The notes: generated by a model from the letters alone, not told the origin. Positions 1 to 8,528 are shown, counted from the stretch's first letter. The stretch is 64,000 nucleotides of DNA from Pseudomonadota bacterium (GCA_947505245.1 CANNIZ010000006.1:1-64000), one strand, 5' to 3'. Made by a program: numbers and translations.

Positions 1-188
1 GGCAACTTCGTCGATCGCCCTCGTGATCATCGGCTCAGAGGCTCAGTTTCCCCACGGGCCGATCTCGATCAGTGCCGCCGACTATGGCGCTATGTTCGAC
101 ACGCTCCTAGTCCTTCGTCGTACAGCTCTCTCATCTGCTCCTCCGCGCCAGTTTGGCTGGCGCACCCCCACCCACTTTTCCCCCCGAA

Positions 189-219
189 CCCCCTTTTCTC
201 CCGAGTGGAGAAAAGGGGG
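189..219. other. Perfect 13-bp hairpin
   Basis: CCCCCTTTTCTCC (189-201) and GGAGAAAAGGGGG (207-219) are exact reverse complements around a 5-nt loop CGAGT. It has no clean T-tract after the stem, so it is not a textbook terminator. It may be a bidirectional terminator or a copy of a dispersed intergenic repeat; the sequence alone does not decide. Confidence 0.5.
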
Positions 220-390
220 AGCGGCGTCTCAGCGGGCCGTGGTCGACCGACCGAGCCGTCGTGATTTTCGCCATCGACAGAGCCAGCCCCGTCGAACTTC
301 GTTTTCGCCTCAGCTCTGCGCGTGTCGCAAGAACTTTGCGGCGTTCGCTCGTTGACCAGGACCACCAACGAGCGTGCCATCGATTCATTT

Positions 391-445
391 GCGAAATTCC
401 AACCGGCTGGCTCCGCGGATCGCGAAATTCAAAGACGCTGGCTCC
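391..445. repeat. Tandem copies of a 31-nt-period motif
   Basis: GCGAAATT, eight variable bases, then CTGGCTCC occurs at 391-414 and again at 422-445, a period of 31 nt; a degenerate third copy follows near 453. The same motif with the same internal spacing and the same 31-nt period appears at 23546-23600, so this is a dispersed repeat family rather than chance similarity. Confidence 0.6.
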
Positions 446-480
446 GCGCCTCGGTGAAACAGGGGGCAGCCCGGCTCGAA

Positions 481-1041
481 TCATGCGACCGTCGACGTCA
501 GCTGGCTCAGCCGCTGAAAGCGACCCGCGCGGTACTCCGTGAACAAACGGACCAGCTCCGACTCCGCCGCCGCCACGAACGGCCCGTGGTGGATCAGCGG
601 CTCCCGCTGCGGCTGTCCGGCATACAACACGACGCGCGCCCCGCGCTCACCGCCGTCCCACCGAAGCGCGCTCGCGCCGTTGCCTACAGGCCGATCGAGC
701 CACCGACCTGGCCCGTCGCCACCGGTGTCGCGTCTGCGCCCAATCGCGAGGCTGCCGCTGTAGAGCCGCACCTCCGCGCCAGGCTCGCGACGGATCGGCA
801 ACGTCGCCTTTCGTAGCAGCTGGACGCGCGGCGGCACGGACCGATCCGCCTTCGGCAGGCGAATCCAAAGCTGGAGAATCCGTGAGCGGCCGGCCGCCAG
901 GATGTTCTCGCTGTAGATGACGCCACGCCCCGCGGTCATCCACTGCGCGTCACCGGGCGTGGTGTCGTCCTTGTCGGCGACGTTGCCCTCGAGGAACAGC
1001 GTCACGGTCTCGAGGCCCGCGTGCGGGTGGGCGCCGCCCAT
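481..1041 (-). pseudogene. Pirin-family protein, 5'-truncated remnant
   Basis: The 186-residue frame from the ATG at 1041 is clearly pirin-like: HPHAG at residues 5-9, then a run corresponding to the LEG...GDAQWMTAGRG stretch of the N-terminal cupin, and a C-terminal cupin to the stop at 481. Known pirins are about 230-290 residues, with some 50 residues before the HxH metal site. Those are absent, because the upstream DNA is the promoter and start of a divergent lipoprotein gene and no other minus-strand frame carries them. The third metal ligand, normally His in a GRGxxHSE context, is Tyr43 here, followed by the retained Glu45. Loss of the first cupin strand and of one iron ligand suggests a decaying gene; a short non-canonical pirin is the alternative. 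Confidence 0.6.
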
Positions 1042-1140
1042 CTTGCGGACGACGGGGCCAAGGTCGAGGCACCGTAGCCACGTTGGCCCCGTCCGACGAG
1101 CGGACGCGGTGTGCGGTACAGTGCCGCCGGAGTCCAACCT

Positions 1141-1767
1141 ATGCGCCTGGCAGTCACCCGCGTACCCTTCGCCGTAGCCCTCGCCTTCGCTCTCGCCTGT
1201 GGTGGCAGCGGGGGCACCAGCAGCACCAGCCCCGACGCGCCCTCGTCGGTCGCAGCGCCCGCGCCGGTCGTGGAAGCGCCCAAGCCGCTGTTCGTCGACA
1301 CCCAGTGGGATCTCAGCTGGACGGACCGCTCCGAGAGCACCGATCACATCGTGCTGAACGCCGACGGCACCGTCGGCAACCTCGCGAAGAAGAGCAAGGT
1401 CATGGGCAAATGGAAGGCCGACGGCCGGAAGTTCCACCTCGACTGGGACGACTTTATCTTCTACGACGGCGAACTCTCCGAGGACGGCCTGTTGATCACG
1501 GGCACGTGGAAGATGGAAGGCGACAAGGGCACGTGGAAGGCCGTGCCGACGACGTACGTAGCGAAGACCCCAAAACCCGCGGGGGCCTCGAGCGGCGGCG
1601 GCCTGCCGAGCTGCTACGACGTCACCTACAAGTGCAAGGCGAAGTCCGACGATCGCAGCCGCACCTGCTGGTCGAGCTGCAGCGGCAACTACGGGTGCCA
1701 GGACGCCTGCAACGAGACCAACCGGGTGGAGCGCCTCGAGTGCGACCGCCCAACGAACTGCCAGTAG
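1141..1767 (+). CDS. Cys-rich lipoprotein of unknown function
   Basis: This 208-residue protein begins with a signal peptide ending in a lipobox (FALAC, Cys20) and a Gly/Ser/Pro-rich linker. Residues about 48-140 contain repeated Trp/Asp-rich strands (DTQWDLSW, GTWKMEG, GTWKAV) that look like a small beta-barrel or lipocalin-like domain. The last 55 residues carry eight cysteines, suggesting a disulfide-linked module in the periplasm or at the surface. The ATG at 1141 was preferred over an in-frame ATG at 1111 because it starts the signal peptide. I do not recognise a named family. It is first in a run of four lipoprotein genes on this strand. Confidence 0.75.
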   Translation: MRLAVTRVPFAVALAFALACGGSGGTSSTSPDAPSSVAAPAPVVEAPKPLFVDTQWDLSWTDRSESTDHIVLNADGTVGNLAKKSKVMGKWKADGRKFHLDWDDFIFYDGELSEDGLLITGTWKMEGDKGTWKAVPTTYVAKTPKPAGASSGGGLPSCYDVTYKCKAKSDDRSRTCWSSCSGNYGCQDACNETNRVERLECDRPTNCQ

Positions 1768-1809
1768 GTCCGCACGTGGTACGATCCACCTGCACGGCGA
1801 CGGTGACTC

Positions 1810-2325
1810 ATGAACATTCGCAGGTTCTTCCCTGTTGTGGCCACCCTCGCGGGCTGCAAGCAGTGCTATTGCCTGGACGTGGACCCGCAGGACGTGCCCT
1901 ACAACAACGGGGAGGCCGGCTACCGCGCGGTGTTGACGGACGACGGCTCCGAGTTCGAGTGCCTGTACGAGGAGGAGAGCTGCCCGACCGACTGCGCGGG
2001 CAACACCGCGCCGACGCTCGGTGAGGCCTACCTCGTCGTGAACGGCGTCACGTCCGAGGTCGTACAACCGGGGGATCACGTCGTGGTGCACATCCCGTAC
2101 GCAGACGCGGAGTGCAACCTCGGCTGCGGCGGGTCGTCGTTCGGCATGGTGTCGCCGATGACGTCGATGGATTCGGCCGCGTCGGTGTGTTCGAATCTGC
2201 CCTGCGAGGGCGAGATGGGCTTCGTGATCGGCACCGTCGACAACGACGAGGTGACGTGGCACCTGCGCGTGGAAGACGCCTGCGGCGACGCGTCGCAGGT
2301 CGTCGAGGGGGCGTTCCAGCCATGA
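1810..2325 (+). CDS. Cys-rich lipoprotein of unknown function
   Basis: The protein has 171 residues with lipobox LAGC (Cys16) and a further ten or so cysteines scattered through an acidic sequence, for example in CKQCYC, SCPTDC and CNLGCGG. It is therefore probably an exported, disulfide-stabilised lipoprotein. The middle (residues about 65-100) reads like an Ig-like or beta-sandwich strand pattern (VVNGVTSEVVQPGDHVVVHI). No known family is recognised. Its stop codon overlaps the start of the next gene in ATGA, so the two are probably translationally coupled. Confidence 0.7.
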   Translation: MNIRRFFPVVATLAGCKQCYCLDVDPQDVPYNNGEAGYRAVLTDDGSEFECLYEEESCPTDCAGNTAPTLGEAYLVVNGVTSEVVQPGDHVVVHIPYADAECNLGCGGSSFGMVSPMTSMDSAASVCSNLPCEGEMGFVIGTVDNDEVTWHLRVEDACGDASQVVEGAFQP

Positions 2326-2939
2326 GCCGCCTCCCCCTGTTTGGGTTTCTCTCAGGCTGCTCGTACCAGGATGTGTGCCCGATCGTGGACGAGCACCACC
2401 TCGGGCCCGACGCCGCTGGACCCGACGGATTCAGCGCGAACGAGCTGCTGGCGTTCGTCGGCGCCGAGCACGTCTACGACACCGCTCCGTGGCCCGAGGC
2501 CGACCGTCCGATCGGTGTTGACGGTTCCCTCACGGTGACCATCGGCGACCGCCGCGGACGACCGCTGGTGCGCGAGTGGACCTGTACGCCGCCGACCCTG
2601 TACGTCACCGCCGACGTGCGCGTCGCGTCCGCCGACGGGACGCTCGACGTCGAGGGCGAGCTGGAGATCTACGCGAGCGCGCTGACGGACGCCGCGGTCG
2701 GTTGGAGCGTGTTGTCGGAGTCCCCGCTCGACGGCATCGTCCCACAGGCCCTGGTGGACGCGGCCGCGGTGGAGCAGCAGGACCATTGCCCCGAGGACGC
2801 CGACGAACAGGCCACCGTGCGCGTGTTCCTGTCGCGCTACAACGACGCGGCCGCCCTGGACTTCGACGCGCAGTACGCCCACCACCGCGTGTGCAACTAC
2901 GCAGCATCCCTCGCGACCGCTTCCCTGGTGCCCCGATGA
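2322..2939 (+). CDS. Lipoprotein of unknown function
   Basis: A 205-residue lipoprotein with a very short signal sequence and lipobox LSGC (Cys13). The body is acidic, with beta-strand-like segments (GSLTVTIGDRRG, LYVTADVRVAS, GTLDVEGELEIYA) and a C-terminal region rich in Asp and Ala. The ATG at 2322 overlaps the preceding stop (ATGA), and its own stop overlaps the serpin start, so the genes from 1810 to 4153 form one coupled unit. The in-frame open stretch upstream of 2322 lies inside the previous gene and is ignored. No family is recognised. Confidence 0.65.
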   Translation: MSRLPLFGFLSGCSYQDVCPIVDEHHLGPDAAGPDGFSANELLAFVGAEHVYDTAPWPEADRPIGVDGSLTVTIGDRRGRPLVREWTCTPPTLYVTADVRVASADGTLDVEGELEIYASALTDAAVGWSVLSESPLDGIVPQALVDAAAVEQQDHCPEDADEQATVRVFLSRYNDAAALDFDAQYAHHRVCNYAASLATASLVPR

Positions 2940-4153
2940 TCCCCTTCCTGACCCTGCTCGCCTGCAAAGACGAGACCCCGGGCGACCCTCGCGAGTTCAC
3001 CGAACGCACCGCCCGCATCGCAGCGATCGCCGACGCGAACAACGACTTCGCGTTCGACGTCCTGCAGGCCACCCGCGCGGACGTTCCCGACAACCTGTTC
3101 TTCTCGCCGTTCAGCATCTCGAGCGCCCTCGGCATGACGTACGGCGGCGCCGGCGGCGACACCGCGCAGCAGCTCCACGACGTGCTGCACGTCGGCCTCG
3201 ACGACGCCGCGTTCCACGAGACGCTCGGCGCGTACGTGCACGACGTCGGCGGGGAACACGAGCGCGCCTACACGTTGGACGTCGCCAACCGGCTGTTCGT
3301 CGACCAGAGCTTCCCGTTGCAGCCGGCATTCGTGACGCTCACGACCGACACCTACGGGGCTCCCGTCGCTCCGGTCGACTTCGTCGGTGATCCCGACGGG
3401 GCGCGGGCCGCCGTGAACGGCTGGGTGTCGGACCAGACGCGCGGCACGATCGACGCGTTGCTGCCGGCCGGGTCGATCACCTCCGACTCGCGCATCGTGC
3501 TCGCGAACGCGATCTACTTCCTCGGCGACTGGACCCAGGCGTTCGAGCCCTCGTCCACGACCGACCAGCTCTTCCACGCGCCTTCGGGCGACCGCACCGT
3601 GCCGATGATGTTGGGCAACCCGGCCGGGGACGAGCCCCTGCTCGCCACGATCAACGACGACTTCTCGATGATCCGCCTGCCCTACCAGAGCGACGAATTG
3701 TCGATGTTGCTGATCCTCCCCACGGACCCCGCGACCCCTCTCGCGGACCTCGAGCCCACCCTCGACGCCGCCCGCCTGCAGGCGCTCGTCGACGCTCTCC
3801 AGCCCGCGTACCAAACGACCGTGCAGCTCCCGCGGTTCGAGCTGCGCACCCAGCTGGAGCTCGCGCCCGCGCTGAAGTCGCTCGGGATGACCGACGCGTT
3901 CGACTTCGCGCTCGCCGACTTCTCCCCGCTTTCTGCGACCACGGAGGACTTCGCGATCGCCGAGGTCTTCCACGAGGCGTTCGTGTCGGTCGACGAACAC
4001 GGCACCGAGGCGAGCGCCGCGTCGGGCGTCCACGGCCACAGGCAGTTGTTTTCCTACACGCCACCGTTCGTCGCCGACCGCCCGTTCCTGTTCGCGATCC
4101 GCGACGATCTCACCGGCACGATCCTGTTCCTCGGGCGCCTCGTCGAGCCTTAG
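2936..4153 (+). CDS. Serpin, lipid-anchored
   Basis: A complete 405-residue serpin behind a short lipoprotein signal (MIPFLTLLAC, Cys10). Serpin landmarks are visible: NLFFSPFSISSALGMTYGGA near residue 58, ANAIYFLGDW in the shutter region, and FVADRPFLFAIRD near the C-terminus. The reactive-centre loop starts EHGTEASAAS, matching the small-residue hinge of inhibitory serpins, so it probably traps a serine or cysteine protease by loop insertion. Counting from the hinge puts the scissile region near HRQLF, with Arg and Gln at about P2-P1. The lipobox predicts attachment to a membrane, most likely the outer membrane. It is the last gene of a coupled lipoprotein run. Confidence 0.92.
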   Translation: MIPFLTLLACKDETPGDPREFTERTARIAAIADANNDFAFDVLQATRADVPDNLFFSPFSISSALGMTYGGAGGDTAQQLHDVLHVGLDDAAFHETLGAYVHDVGGEHERAYTLDVANRLFVDQSFPLQPAFVTLTTDTYGAPVAPVDFVGDPDGARAAVNGWVSDQTRGTIDALLPAGSITSDSRIVLANAIYFLGDWTQAFEPSSTTDQLFHAPSGDRTVPMMLGNPAGDEPLLATINDDFSMIRLPYQSDELSMLLILPTDPATPLADLEPTLDAARLQALVDALQPAYQTTVQLPRFELRTQLELAPALKSLGMTDAFDFALADFSPLSATTEDFAIAEVFHEAFVSVDEHGTEASAASGVHGHRQLFSYTPPFVADRPFLFAIRDDLTGTILFLGRLVEP

Positions 4154-4163
4154 CCGCGCACCG

Positions 4164-4427
4164 TCACGGCTCGAGCGCGCGCAATTCGCGCAGCGTCTCG
4201 AGGTGCAGCCGACGCTCATCGTCGAGCTGTTCGAGCAGGTGCAGCGCCACCTCCAGGCCCGCGAGGTTCACGCCGAGGTCGTCGTGCAGCCCCCAGCACA
4301 CGCGGATGCGCTCGATGGTGGCCGCCTCGTAGACGCCGTCGTGGACGACGATAATCCGCTCGGACTCGAGCGACGCGACGAACTCGACCGGACAGCCGAG
4401 GCCGGCGACAAGGTCCTCGAGCGTCAT
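4164..4427 (-). CDS. cbpM: Chaperone modulator CbpM-like protein
   Basis: An 87-residue MerR-like small protein. It carries the CbpM pattern of an N-terminal helix-turn-helix-like segment ([22 protein letters not shown]) and a helical end with an [19 protein letters not shown] stretch. CbpM proteins bind the J-domain of CbpA and restrain its activity. The gene overlaps the end of cbpA by four bases and is last in the grpE-cbpA-cbpM operon, which supports the assignment. The family match is made by eye on a short protein. Confidence 0.8.
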   Translation of the reverse strand: MTLEDLVAGLGCPVEFVASLESERIIVVHDGVYEAATIERIRVCWGLHDDLGVNLAGLEVALHLLEQLDDERRLHLETLRELRALEP

Positions 4428-5263
4428 GACCGCACCCCCTTTCGCACATCATCCGGGTAGGCCGCTTCAATCGCGTCGATCACGGAGGCATCGAGCCCCG
4501 GTGGCAGGTGGAGCGCGAGGTGCGCGAACAGATCGCCGGGCTCCTGTCCGCGCCGCGCGATCCCCTTGCCGCGAACGCGCAACGTGCGTCCCGTCAGCAT
4601 CCCTGCTGGGACCGTGACGCTCACCTGCCCGTCCAGCGTCGGCACCGGCACCTTCGCCCCGCGCAGGGCCTCGCCGACGGTGACGGGGACGTCGACGTGA
4701 AGGTCCATGCCTTCCCGCCGGAACACCGGATCGTCCGCCACCCGCAGGGTGATCAGCAGGTCTCCGGAGCCGCCCGCGCCCGGCTCGCCCTGGCCGCGGA
4801 GGCGGATCGTGCCGCCATCGTCGACGCCCGGCGGCACGCGCACCGTGAGCGTGCGCCCGTCGTCGAAGCGAAGCTCGCGCTCCCCACCGAGCGCCGCCGT
4901 GCGGAGGTCCGTGTGCAGCTCAGCGTGGATGTCCCGGCCCGGCCGCAAACGCTCACGGCGCCCGAACTGGTTCGCCCACGCGGCCCGCTGCTGCCACTGC
5001 TGATGGGCGCGCGCCTCGTTTGGATCAAAGCCGAGCCGCGTCGCGTCGTCGCCGAACTCGTCGTAGAGCTTGCGCTTCTCGGGGTCCGAGAGGATGTCGT
5101 TCGCAGCGCTCACCTCCTTGAACTTCGCCTCCGACGCCTTGTCGCCCGGGTTCACGTCGGGGTGGTACTTGCGGGCGAGCTTCCGGTAGGCCTTCTTGAT
5201 GTCGGCCTCGGTCGCGTCCGGCGAGACGCCGAGCACGTCGTAGCGCTTGCGTTCCTTGCTCAT
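4424..5263 (-). CDS. cbpA: CbpA-type DnaJ co-chaperone (Hsp40 class B)
   Basis: A 279-residue protein with a J-domain at residues 7-72 containing the HPD motif ([10 protein letters not shown]) that stimulates Hsp70 ATPase. There is no CxxCxGxG zinc-finger region. Two beta-sandwich substrate-binding domains follow (residues about 110-260; [22 protein letters not shown] and [19 protein letters not shown]). That is the CbpA, not DnaJ, layout. Its start overlaps grpE by four bases and its end overlaps cbpM by four. No dnaK is present in this window, so the Hsp70 partner is encoded elsewhere. Confidence 0.93.
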   Translation of the reverse strand: MSKERKRYDVLGVSPDATEADIKKAYRKLARKYHPDVNPGDKASEAKFKEVSAANDILSDPEKRKLYDEFGDDATRLGFDPNEARAHQQWQQRAAWANQFGRRERLRPGRDIHAELHTDLRTAALGGERELRFDDGRTLTVRVPPGVDDGGTIRLRGQGEPGAGGSGDLLITLRVADDPVFRREGMDLHVDVPVTVGEALRGAKVPVPTLDGQVSVTVPAGMLTGRTLRVRGKGIARRGQEPGDLFAHLALHLPPGLDASVIDAIEAAYPDDVRKGVRS

Positions 5264-5979
5264 GACGACACCAGCACGCGCGCAGGCCGCACCACGGTGC
5301 CGTCCTCGAGGGCGACCCCGGGCGACTCGACGCGCAGGATTCGACCGGGATTGGCCCCTGGGGCCATGCCGACGGCCTCGTGAACGCGCGGATCGAACAC
5401 CTCACCCGCGGCACCGAACACGGACGCACCCTCGGCGCGCAGCTGCTGGTCGATCTGCTCGCGGATGCCGGTCAGCCCGGCGTACCACGGGCTGCTCGGG
5501 TCCGGGCTGGCGGCGAGCGCCCAGTAGACGGTGTCGCGCACCTCCGCGAGGCGCCCCAAAAGACGGATCTGCTCCGCGCGCACGACGGCGGCGACGTCGA
5601 GGTCCCGTCGGCGACGAAGGTTCGCGAGGTCCCCCAACAGCTCCTGCACGCGAGCGCCGTCGGGCTCGGACGCGTGGAGGTCGCCAAGCTGCGCCATCGC
5701 CGCGTCGTGCTCCGCTTCGAGCACCGTCAACCGGGCCCGCGCGGCGTCGAGGTCGGCCTGCAGCGCCGAGCAGTCCTCGATGGCGGCCTCGCGTTGCGCG
5801 AGCGCCCGACGGAGCGTCAACGCCTCGTGCCGGGCGCGGTCGAGGTGCGCCAACGCCTGATCGCGCTCGGCGTGCAGCTTGCGCGCGACGTCGATCGGGA
5901 CGACCCCGCCACGCGCTAGACCGGACATGGGGCGCCCACGGGCTCGTACAAACGCGGGACGGAGACGCTCATCGCTCAC
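5260..5979 (-). CDS. grpE: GrpE-family nucleotide exchange factor
   Basis: The 239-residue protein has a long N-terminal coiled coil (residues about 25-110, rich in Ala, Glu, Arg and Leu heptads). The GrpE core follows: [12 protein letters not shown], then [23 protein letters not shown] and a C-terminal beta-wing ending [11 protein letters not shown]. GrpE releases ADP from Hsp70. The N-terminal extension makes it somewhat longer than typical GrpE (about 190-200 residues). The start at 5979 has GAGGTG just upstream; Met18 is an alternative. First gene of the co-chaperone operon; it may serve a second, specialised Hsp70. Confidence 0.85.
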   Translation of the reverse strand: MSDERLRPAFVRARGRPMSGLARGGVVPIDVARKLHAERDQALAHLDRARHEALTLRRALAQREAAIEDCSALQADLDAARARLTVLEAEHDAAMAQLGDLHASEPDGARVQELLGDLANLRRRRDLDVAAVVRAEQIRLLGRLAEVRDTVYWALAASPDPSSPWYAGLTGIREQIDQQLRAEGASVFGAAGEVFDPRVHEAVGMAPGANPGRILRVESPGVALEDGTVVRPARVLVSS

Positions 5980-6203
5980 CTCGACACGTGCGACTTTTGC
6001 AAGGTCCGTGCCGCCGGGAGTCCGTGCAGGTTACAGAGGCGCTCCCGACCCACCCTCGCCTTCGACCCCTACGCCGCCTCCAACCACTCCACGCTTTCCC
6101 CGGTCCTGCGGGCATCACGGTCCTCCACGTCGCCCGGCTCATGTCAGGCGCCGAGGTGGGGCCTTTCCGGCTCGTCGACGACCTAACCAACCACGGAGCG
6201 AAC

Positions 6204-6512
6204 ATGTCCACGAACGATTCCAACCCCACCAAGCCCCTCAAAACCTCCAAGAAGTCCCGCAAGGCGAAGGGCGTCGCAGCGATCGACCTCGTCACGAGCC
6301 CGGTGGCGGTAGCACCGATCGCCGAAGTCGCGCCGATCGTCGAAGTCGCGCCCGCCGCAGAGCGCCCCTCGATGTCGGTCGACGTGGCCGTCGTCCAGGT
6401 GTCCACCCCCGACCGCATCCGCCACCGCGCATACGAGCTCTACGTCACGAACGGCGGCAAGGCCTTCGACAACTGGCTCCGCGCCGAACGCGAGCTCGCA
6501 CGCCAGGCGTGA
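6204..6512 (+). CDS. DUF2934-family small protein
   Basis: A 102-residue protein. Its last 30 residues (IRHRAYELYVTNGGKAFDNW and the following Arg/Glu-rich helix) fit the DUF2934 motif, a short domain of unknown function common in Gram-negative genomes. The N-terminal half is a Lys-rich stretch (KPLKTSKKSRKAKG) and then an Ala/Pro/Val tract with a twice-repeated IAEVAP/IVEVAP element. The start at 6204 was chosen because the sequence turns polar and typical there; an in-frame ATG at 6138 would add 22 residues. Probably cytoplasmic and possibly nucleic-acid binding, judged only from the basic segment. Confidence 0.7.
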   Translation: MSTNDSNPTKPLKTSKKSRKAKGVAAIDLVTSPVAVAPIAEVAPIVEVAPAAERPSMSVDVAVVQVSTPDRIRHRAYELYVTNGGKAFDNWLRAERELARQA

Positions 6513-6556
6513 ACCCTTTTGTGCGGGGCTCGGCTCTTACCCCCAGGAGGCCAGAA

Positions 6557-6838
6557 GTGCCGACGCCCACCACACCCGCGACCAGCCCCGCAACCCGCCT
6601 CGGACCGCCGCTACTCGCGTCGCTGTCCCTCGGCCTCGCGCCGTTCCTCCCCGAACCGCACATCGTGGGGAAGCTCCGCTGGGTCGCCGGCGGCGCGAAC
6701 GGTATGGCGCCCTTGGACTGGGCCGATCTCGCATTTCACGGCGCGCCATGGGTCTGGCTCGTCACGACGTTGCTCCTGGTTGCAATCGACCAGGTGCGAC
6801 GCTCGCGAGACCCTTCGGTCGTCAAATCGGAGCCCTGA
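6557..6838 (+). CDS. Small two-helix membrane protein
   Basis: Ninety-three residues starting at GTG 6557, seven bases after a perfect AGGAGG (6545-6550). Two hydrophobic segments (LLASLSLGLAPFLP, residues about 18-31, and WVWLVTTLLLVAI near 68-80) flank a loop with the pattern EPHIVGKLRWVAGG. Small proteins with the same LGLAPFxPEPHxxxKLR layout are, as I recall, annotated loosely as RND-transporter associated and occur near heavy-metal efflux genes. That would fit the metal-flavoured neighbourhood at 6.9-15.7 kb, but the annotation is uncertain. Confidence 0.6.
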   Translation: MPTPTTPATSPATRLGPPLLASLSLGLAPFLPEPHIVGKLRWVAGGANGMAPLDWADLAFHGAPWVWLVTTLLLVAIDQVRRSRDPSVVKSEP

Positions 6839-6928
6839 GGAAGATCCCGTTCCGCCTGCCGCGCGACCTGCCGCGAGGACGTCGTGACCGAGGCCGAGTG
6901 GGCCGACCGCACGGCGTCGCCCCCATCA

Positions 6929-7846
6929 TCAAGGCGTCGGCGACGTCCCAAACGCCAGCGCGAGGCCCGTCGTCACCGAATAGTTCTGCGCGATCCACGG
7001 GTCGCCGACCACCTGCCACAGCGGCACCTGCGCGCGGGTTGTCCACGTCATGGACTGCATCCGGTGCGCCCAGAACCGCCACTGGAAGCCCGTGAGCGCG
7101 TCGATCGCCACGTAGCCCGTCTCGTCCAGCACGTACGTCCCGGAGCGATCGTGCCCCTCCCACCGAAACAGACCGTACGCGAGCAGGCCGATCTTTCCGC
7201 GCTCGCGCGGGGTGAACCGGGCGCCGAGCGTGGCGCCGGCGGTGTCGGCGACGCGGTAACCGTCTTTCGGCGTGCGCAGATCGCTCACGAACGTCGTGGC
7301 CAGGCCCAACGTGGCGTACGGCGACACCTCGTACGCCGCGTGCGCCCCCAGGGTGACGCCCACGACGCCGCGGCCGCCGCGGACCCCATTCCCAGGCACG
7401 ACCTTCCCCGTCGGCAGCGTGGCGCCGAGCGCCAGGGCCGTGCCGAATTGATCGCGAAACTGGACCCAACGCCCCATGACCGACGTGTCCCCGAGGAACG
7501 TGCGCTCGACGTCCCCGCGCATGTCGGACGGAAACAACGGGACGGCGTGAATGAGCGGGATCCCCGCGCTCAGCGCGAAGCCCTTCGGCAGCCCGTATAG
7601 CAGCGTGGTCGTCGCGGTCTGCGAGCGGTGCCCTGGCATCGCCATCGTCGGCATGCTGTTGCCGAGGCGGTCGGTCCACTCGAACCCCCGCCAACCGTCT
7701 CCCCCAACGACGCCCATCGACGTCTCCACGCTCGCGACGACCATGCCCGGCATCACCACCGAGGCCGACGGGAGCGCGCCGCCGCCGCCGCCCACGCTGC
7801 ACGAGCAAGACTGCGCCAACGCGGCGCTGACGACGAACGCGATCAC
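6929..7846 (-). CDS. Putative outer-membrane beta-barrel protein (transporter-like)
   Basis: A 305-residue protein from GTG 7846, which overlaps the stop of the upstream gene (GTGA). A signal peptide ends near AALAQS and is followed by CSCSVGGGGG. The rest alternates amphipathic strands with a conserved-looking YGLPKGFALSAGIPLI, the hallmark of barrel proteins in the phenol-degradation MetA-like or transporter group. The final residues (TTGLALAF) are strand-like. It is the second gene of a two-gene unit after the DUF3347 protein, pointing to an envelope role in metal or small-molecule handling. The specific substrate cannot be read from the sequence. Confidence 0.65.
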   Translation of the reverse strand: MIAFVVSAALAQSCSCSVGGGGGALPSASVVMPGMVVASVETSMGVVGGDGWRGFEWTDRLGNSMPTMAMPGHRSQTATTTLLYGLPKGFALSAGIPLIHAVPLFPSDMRGDVERTFLGDTSVMGRWVQFRDQFGTALALGATLPTGKVVPGNGVRGGRGVVGVTLGAHAAYEVSPYATLGLATTFVSDLRTPKDGYRVADTAGATLGARFTPRERGKIGLLAYGLFRWEGHDRSGTYVLDETGYVAIDALTGFQWRFWAHRMQSMTWTTRAQVPLWQVVGDPWIAQNYSVTTGLALAFGTSPTP

Positions 7847-8280
7847 GGGCTGGTCGCGGCCTTCGCGGCCGCCTTGAACGCGACGCCTTCCCCGCAAATC
7901 GGCATCATCGTGCCCATGTACGGGTTCTTCAAACCGGACTCTGTCTGGAGCCAGTACGGGAACGTGGTCGTCATCGGGCAGTAGTATACGTGGACACCAT
8001 CGGGCGCACCCACGGTCGCGTAGTTGGCGATCAACGCCTTGGACAGCTCACCGAACGCGAGCCGGGCCGCCGGGAGGTCCGAAGCGCCGCCGATCGCACC
8101 CGCCGCCTTTTGCGCGGCGGCGTCGCTCTGGAGCGTGGAGAGAAGCTCCGGAAGCGCGGCCTTCGCAAGCGCGAGATCGTCCGTCACCAGCGCGACCCGA
8201 ACGTGCTCGTAGGCGACGAGCTCGGGCGGAGGCGCTGCATCGGCCCCGAGGGCGAGGCTCAGTGCGAACAGTGCGATCAT
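7843..8280 (-). CDS. DUF3347-like periplasmic protein
   Basis: A 145-residue secreted protein with a signal peptide (IALFALSLALGADA). It is helical in the middle, and near the end has the pattern YYCPMTTTFPYWLQ, then NPYMGTMMPICGE. The CPM...WLQ...NPYxGxxMxxCG signature is that of DUF3347 domains, which accompany CusB-type and copper-related periplasmic proteins; Cys and Met residues could bind copper. The gene diverges from the sigma-54 operon at 8594, with 313 bp between them, so it may be co-regulated. The function is inferred from the motif only. Confidence 0.75.
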   Translation of the reverse strand: MIALFALSLALGADAAPPPELVAYEHVRVALVTDDLALAKAALPELLSTLQSDAAAQKAAGAIGGASDLPAARLAFGELSKALIANYATVGAPDGVHVYYCPMTTTFPYWLQTESGLKNPYMGTMMPICGEGVAFKAAAKAATSP

Positions 8281-8378
8281 GGTCCACTCAACGTACCCCA
8301 GAATCGGTCGAGTGCCTCTCCGTCATTCAACGTGCTCCAAACGTGCCGTCGAAGGTGTGACGCCGTAGTTCGGCAGGC

Positions 8379-8395
8379 GTGACCTGAATGGTCAC
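8379..8395. promoter_or_regulatory. Perfect palindrome, candidate activator site
   Basis: GTGACC and GGTCAC flank five bases (TGAAT), giving a perfect dyad. Placed about 140 bp upstream of the sigma-54 promoter, it is a good candidate for binding of the response regulator at 14292-15659. This link is inferred from position and symmetry. Confidence 0.55.
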
Positions 8396-8528
8396 AGGCG
8401 GTCGCCCGCGCGCGCCGCCGGCCCAACCCGTGGTTCGCGCAGATTTCCCCTTGGTCCGCCGACATTCGCCGCAGGTCCCTCCCGCCGCGCGTACGACGTT
8501 TGACGGACCCGCACAGGGAAGCGCTCCG

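Larger units (their letters stand above)
1..480. other. Left-edge region without a convincing gene
   Basis: I see no frame here with a recognisable product; the open frames are short, Arg/Pro-rich and lack a ribosome binding site. The region holds secondary-structure elements instead: a hairpin at 145-163 (GCGCCAG, loop TTTGG, CTGGCGC), a 13-bp hairpin at 189-219, and the 31-nt-period repeats at 391-445. It lies downstream of the minus-strand pirin remnant, so some of this could be its transcription end. Confidence 0.6.

Noticed and set aside
23-355. Short open frame at the left edge
   Set aside because: It has no ribosome site, a composition typical of random GC-rich DNA, and runs through hairpin-forming sequence.
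1042-2262. Upstream extension of the pirin frame to about 590 residues
   Set aside because: The extension is antisense to two lipoprotein genes, lacks pirin similarity and has a random-like composition.
6138-6203. Upstream ATG for the DUF2934 gene
   Set aside because: It would add 22 residues of no family similarity and lacks a ribosome binding site; the ATG at 6204 is more plausible.
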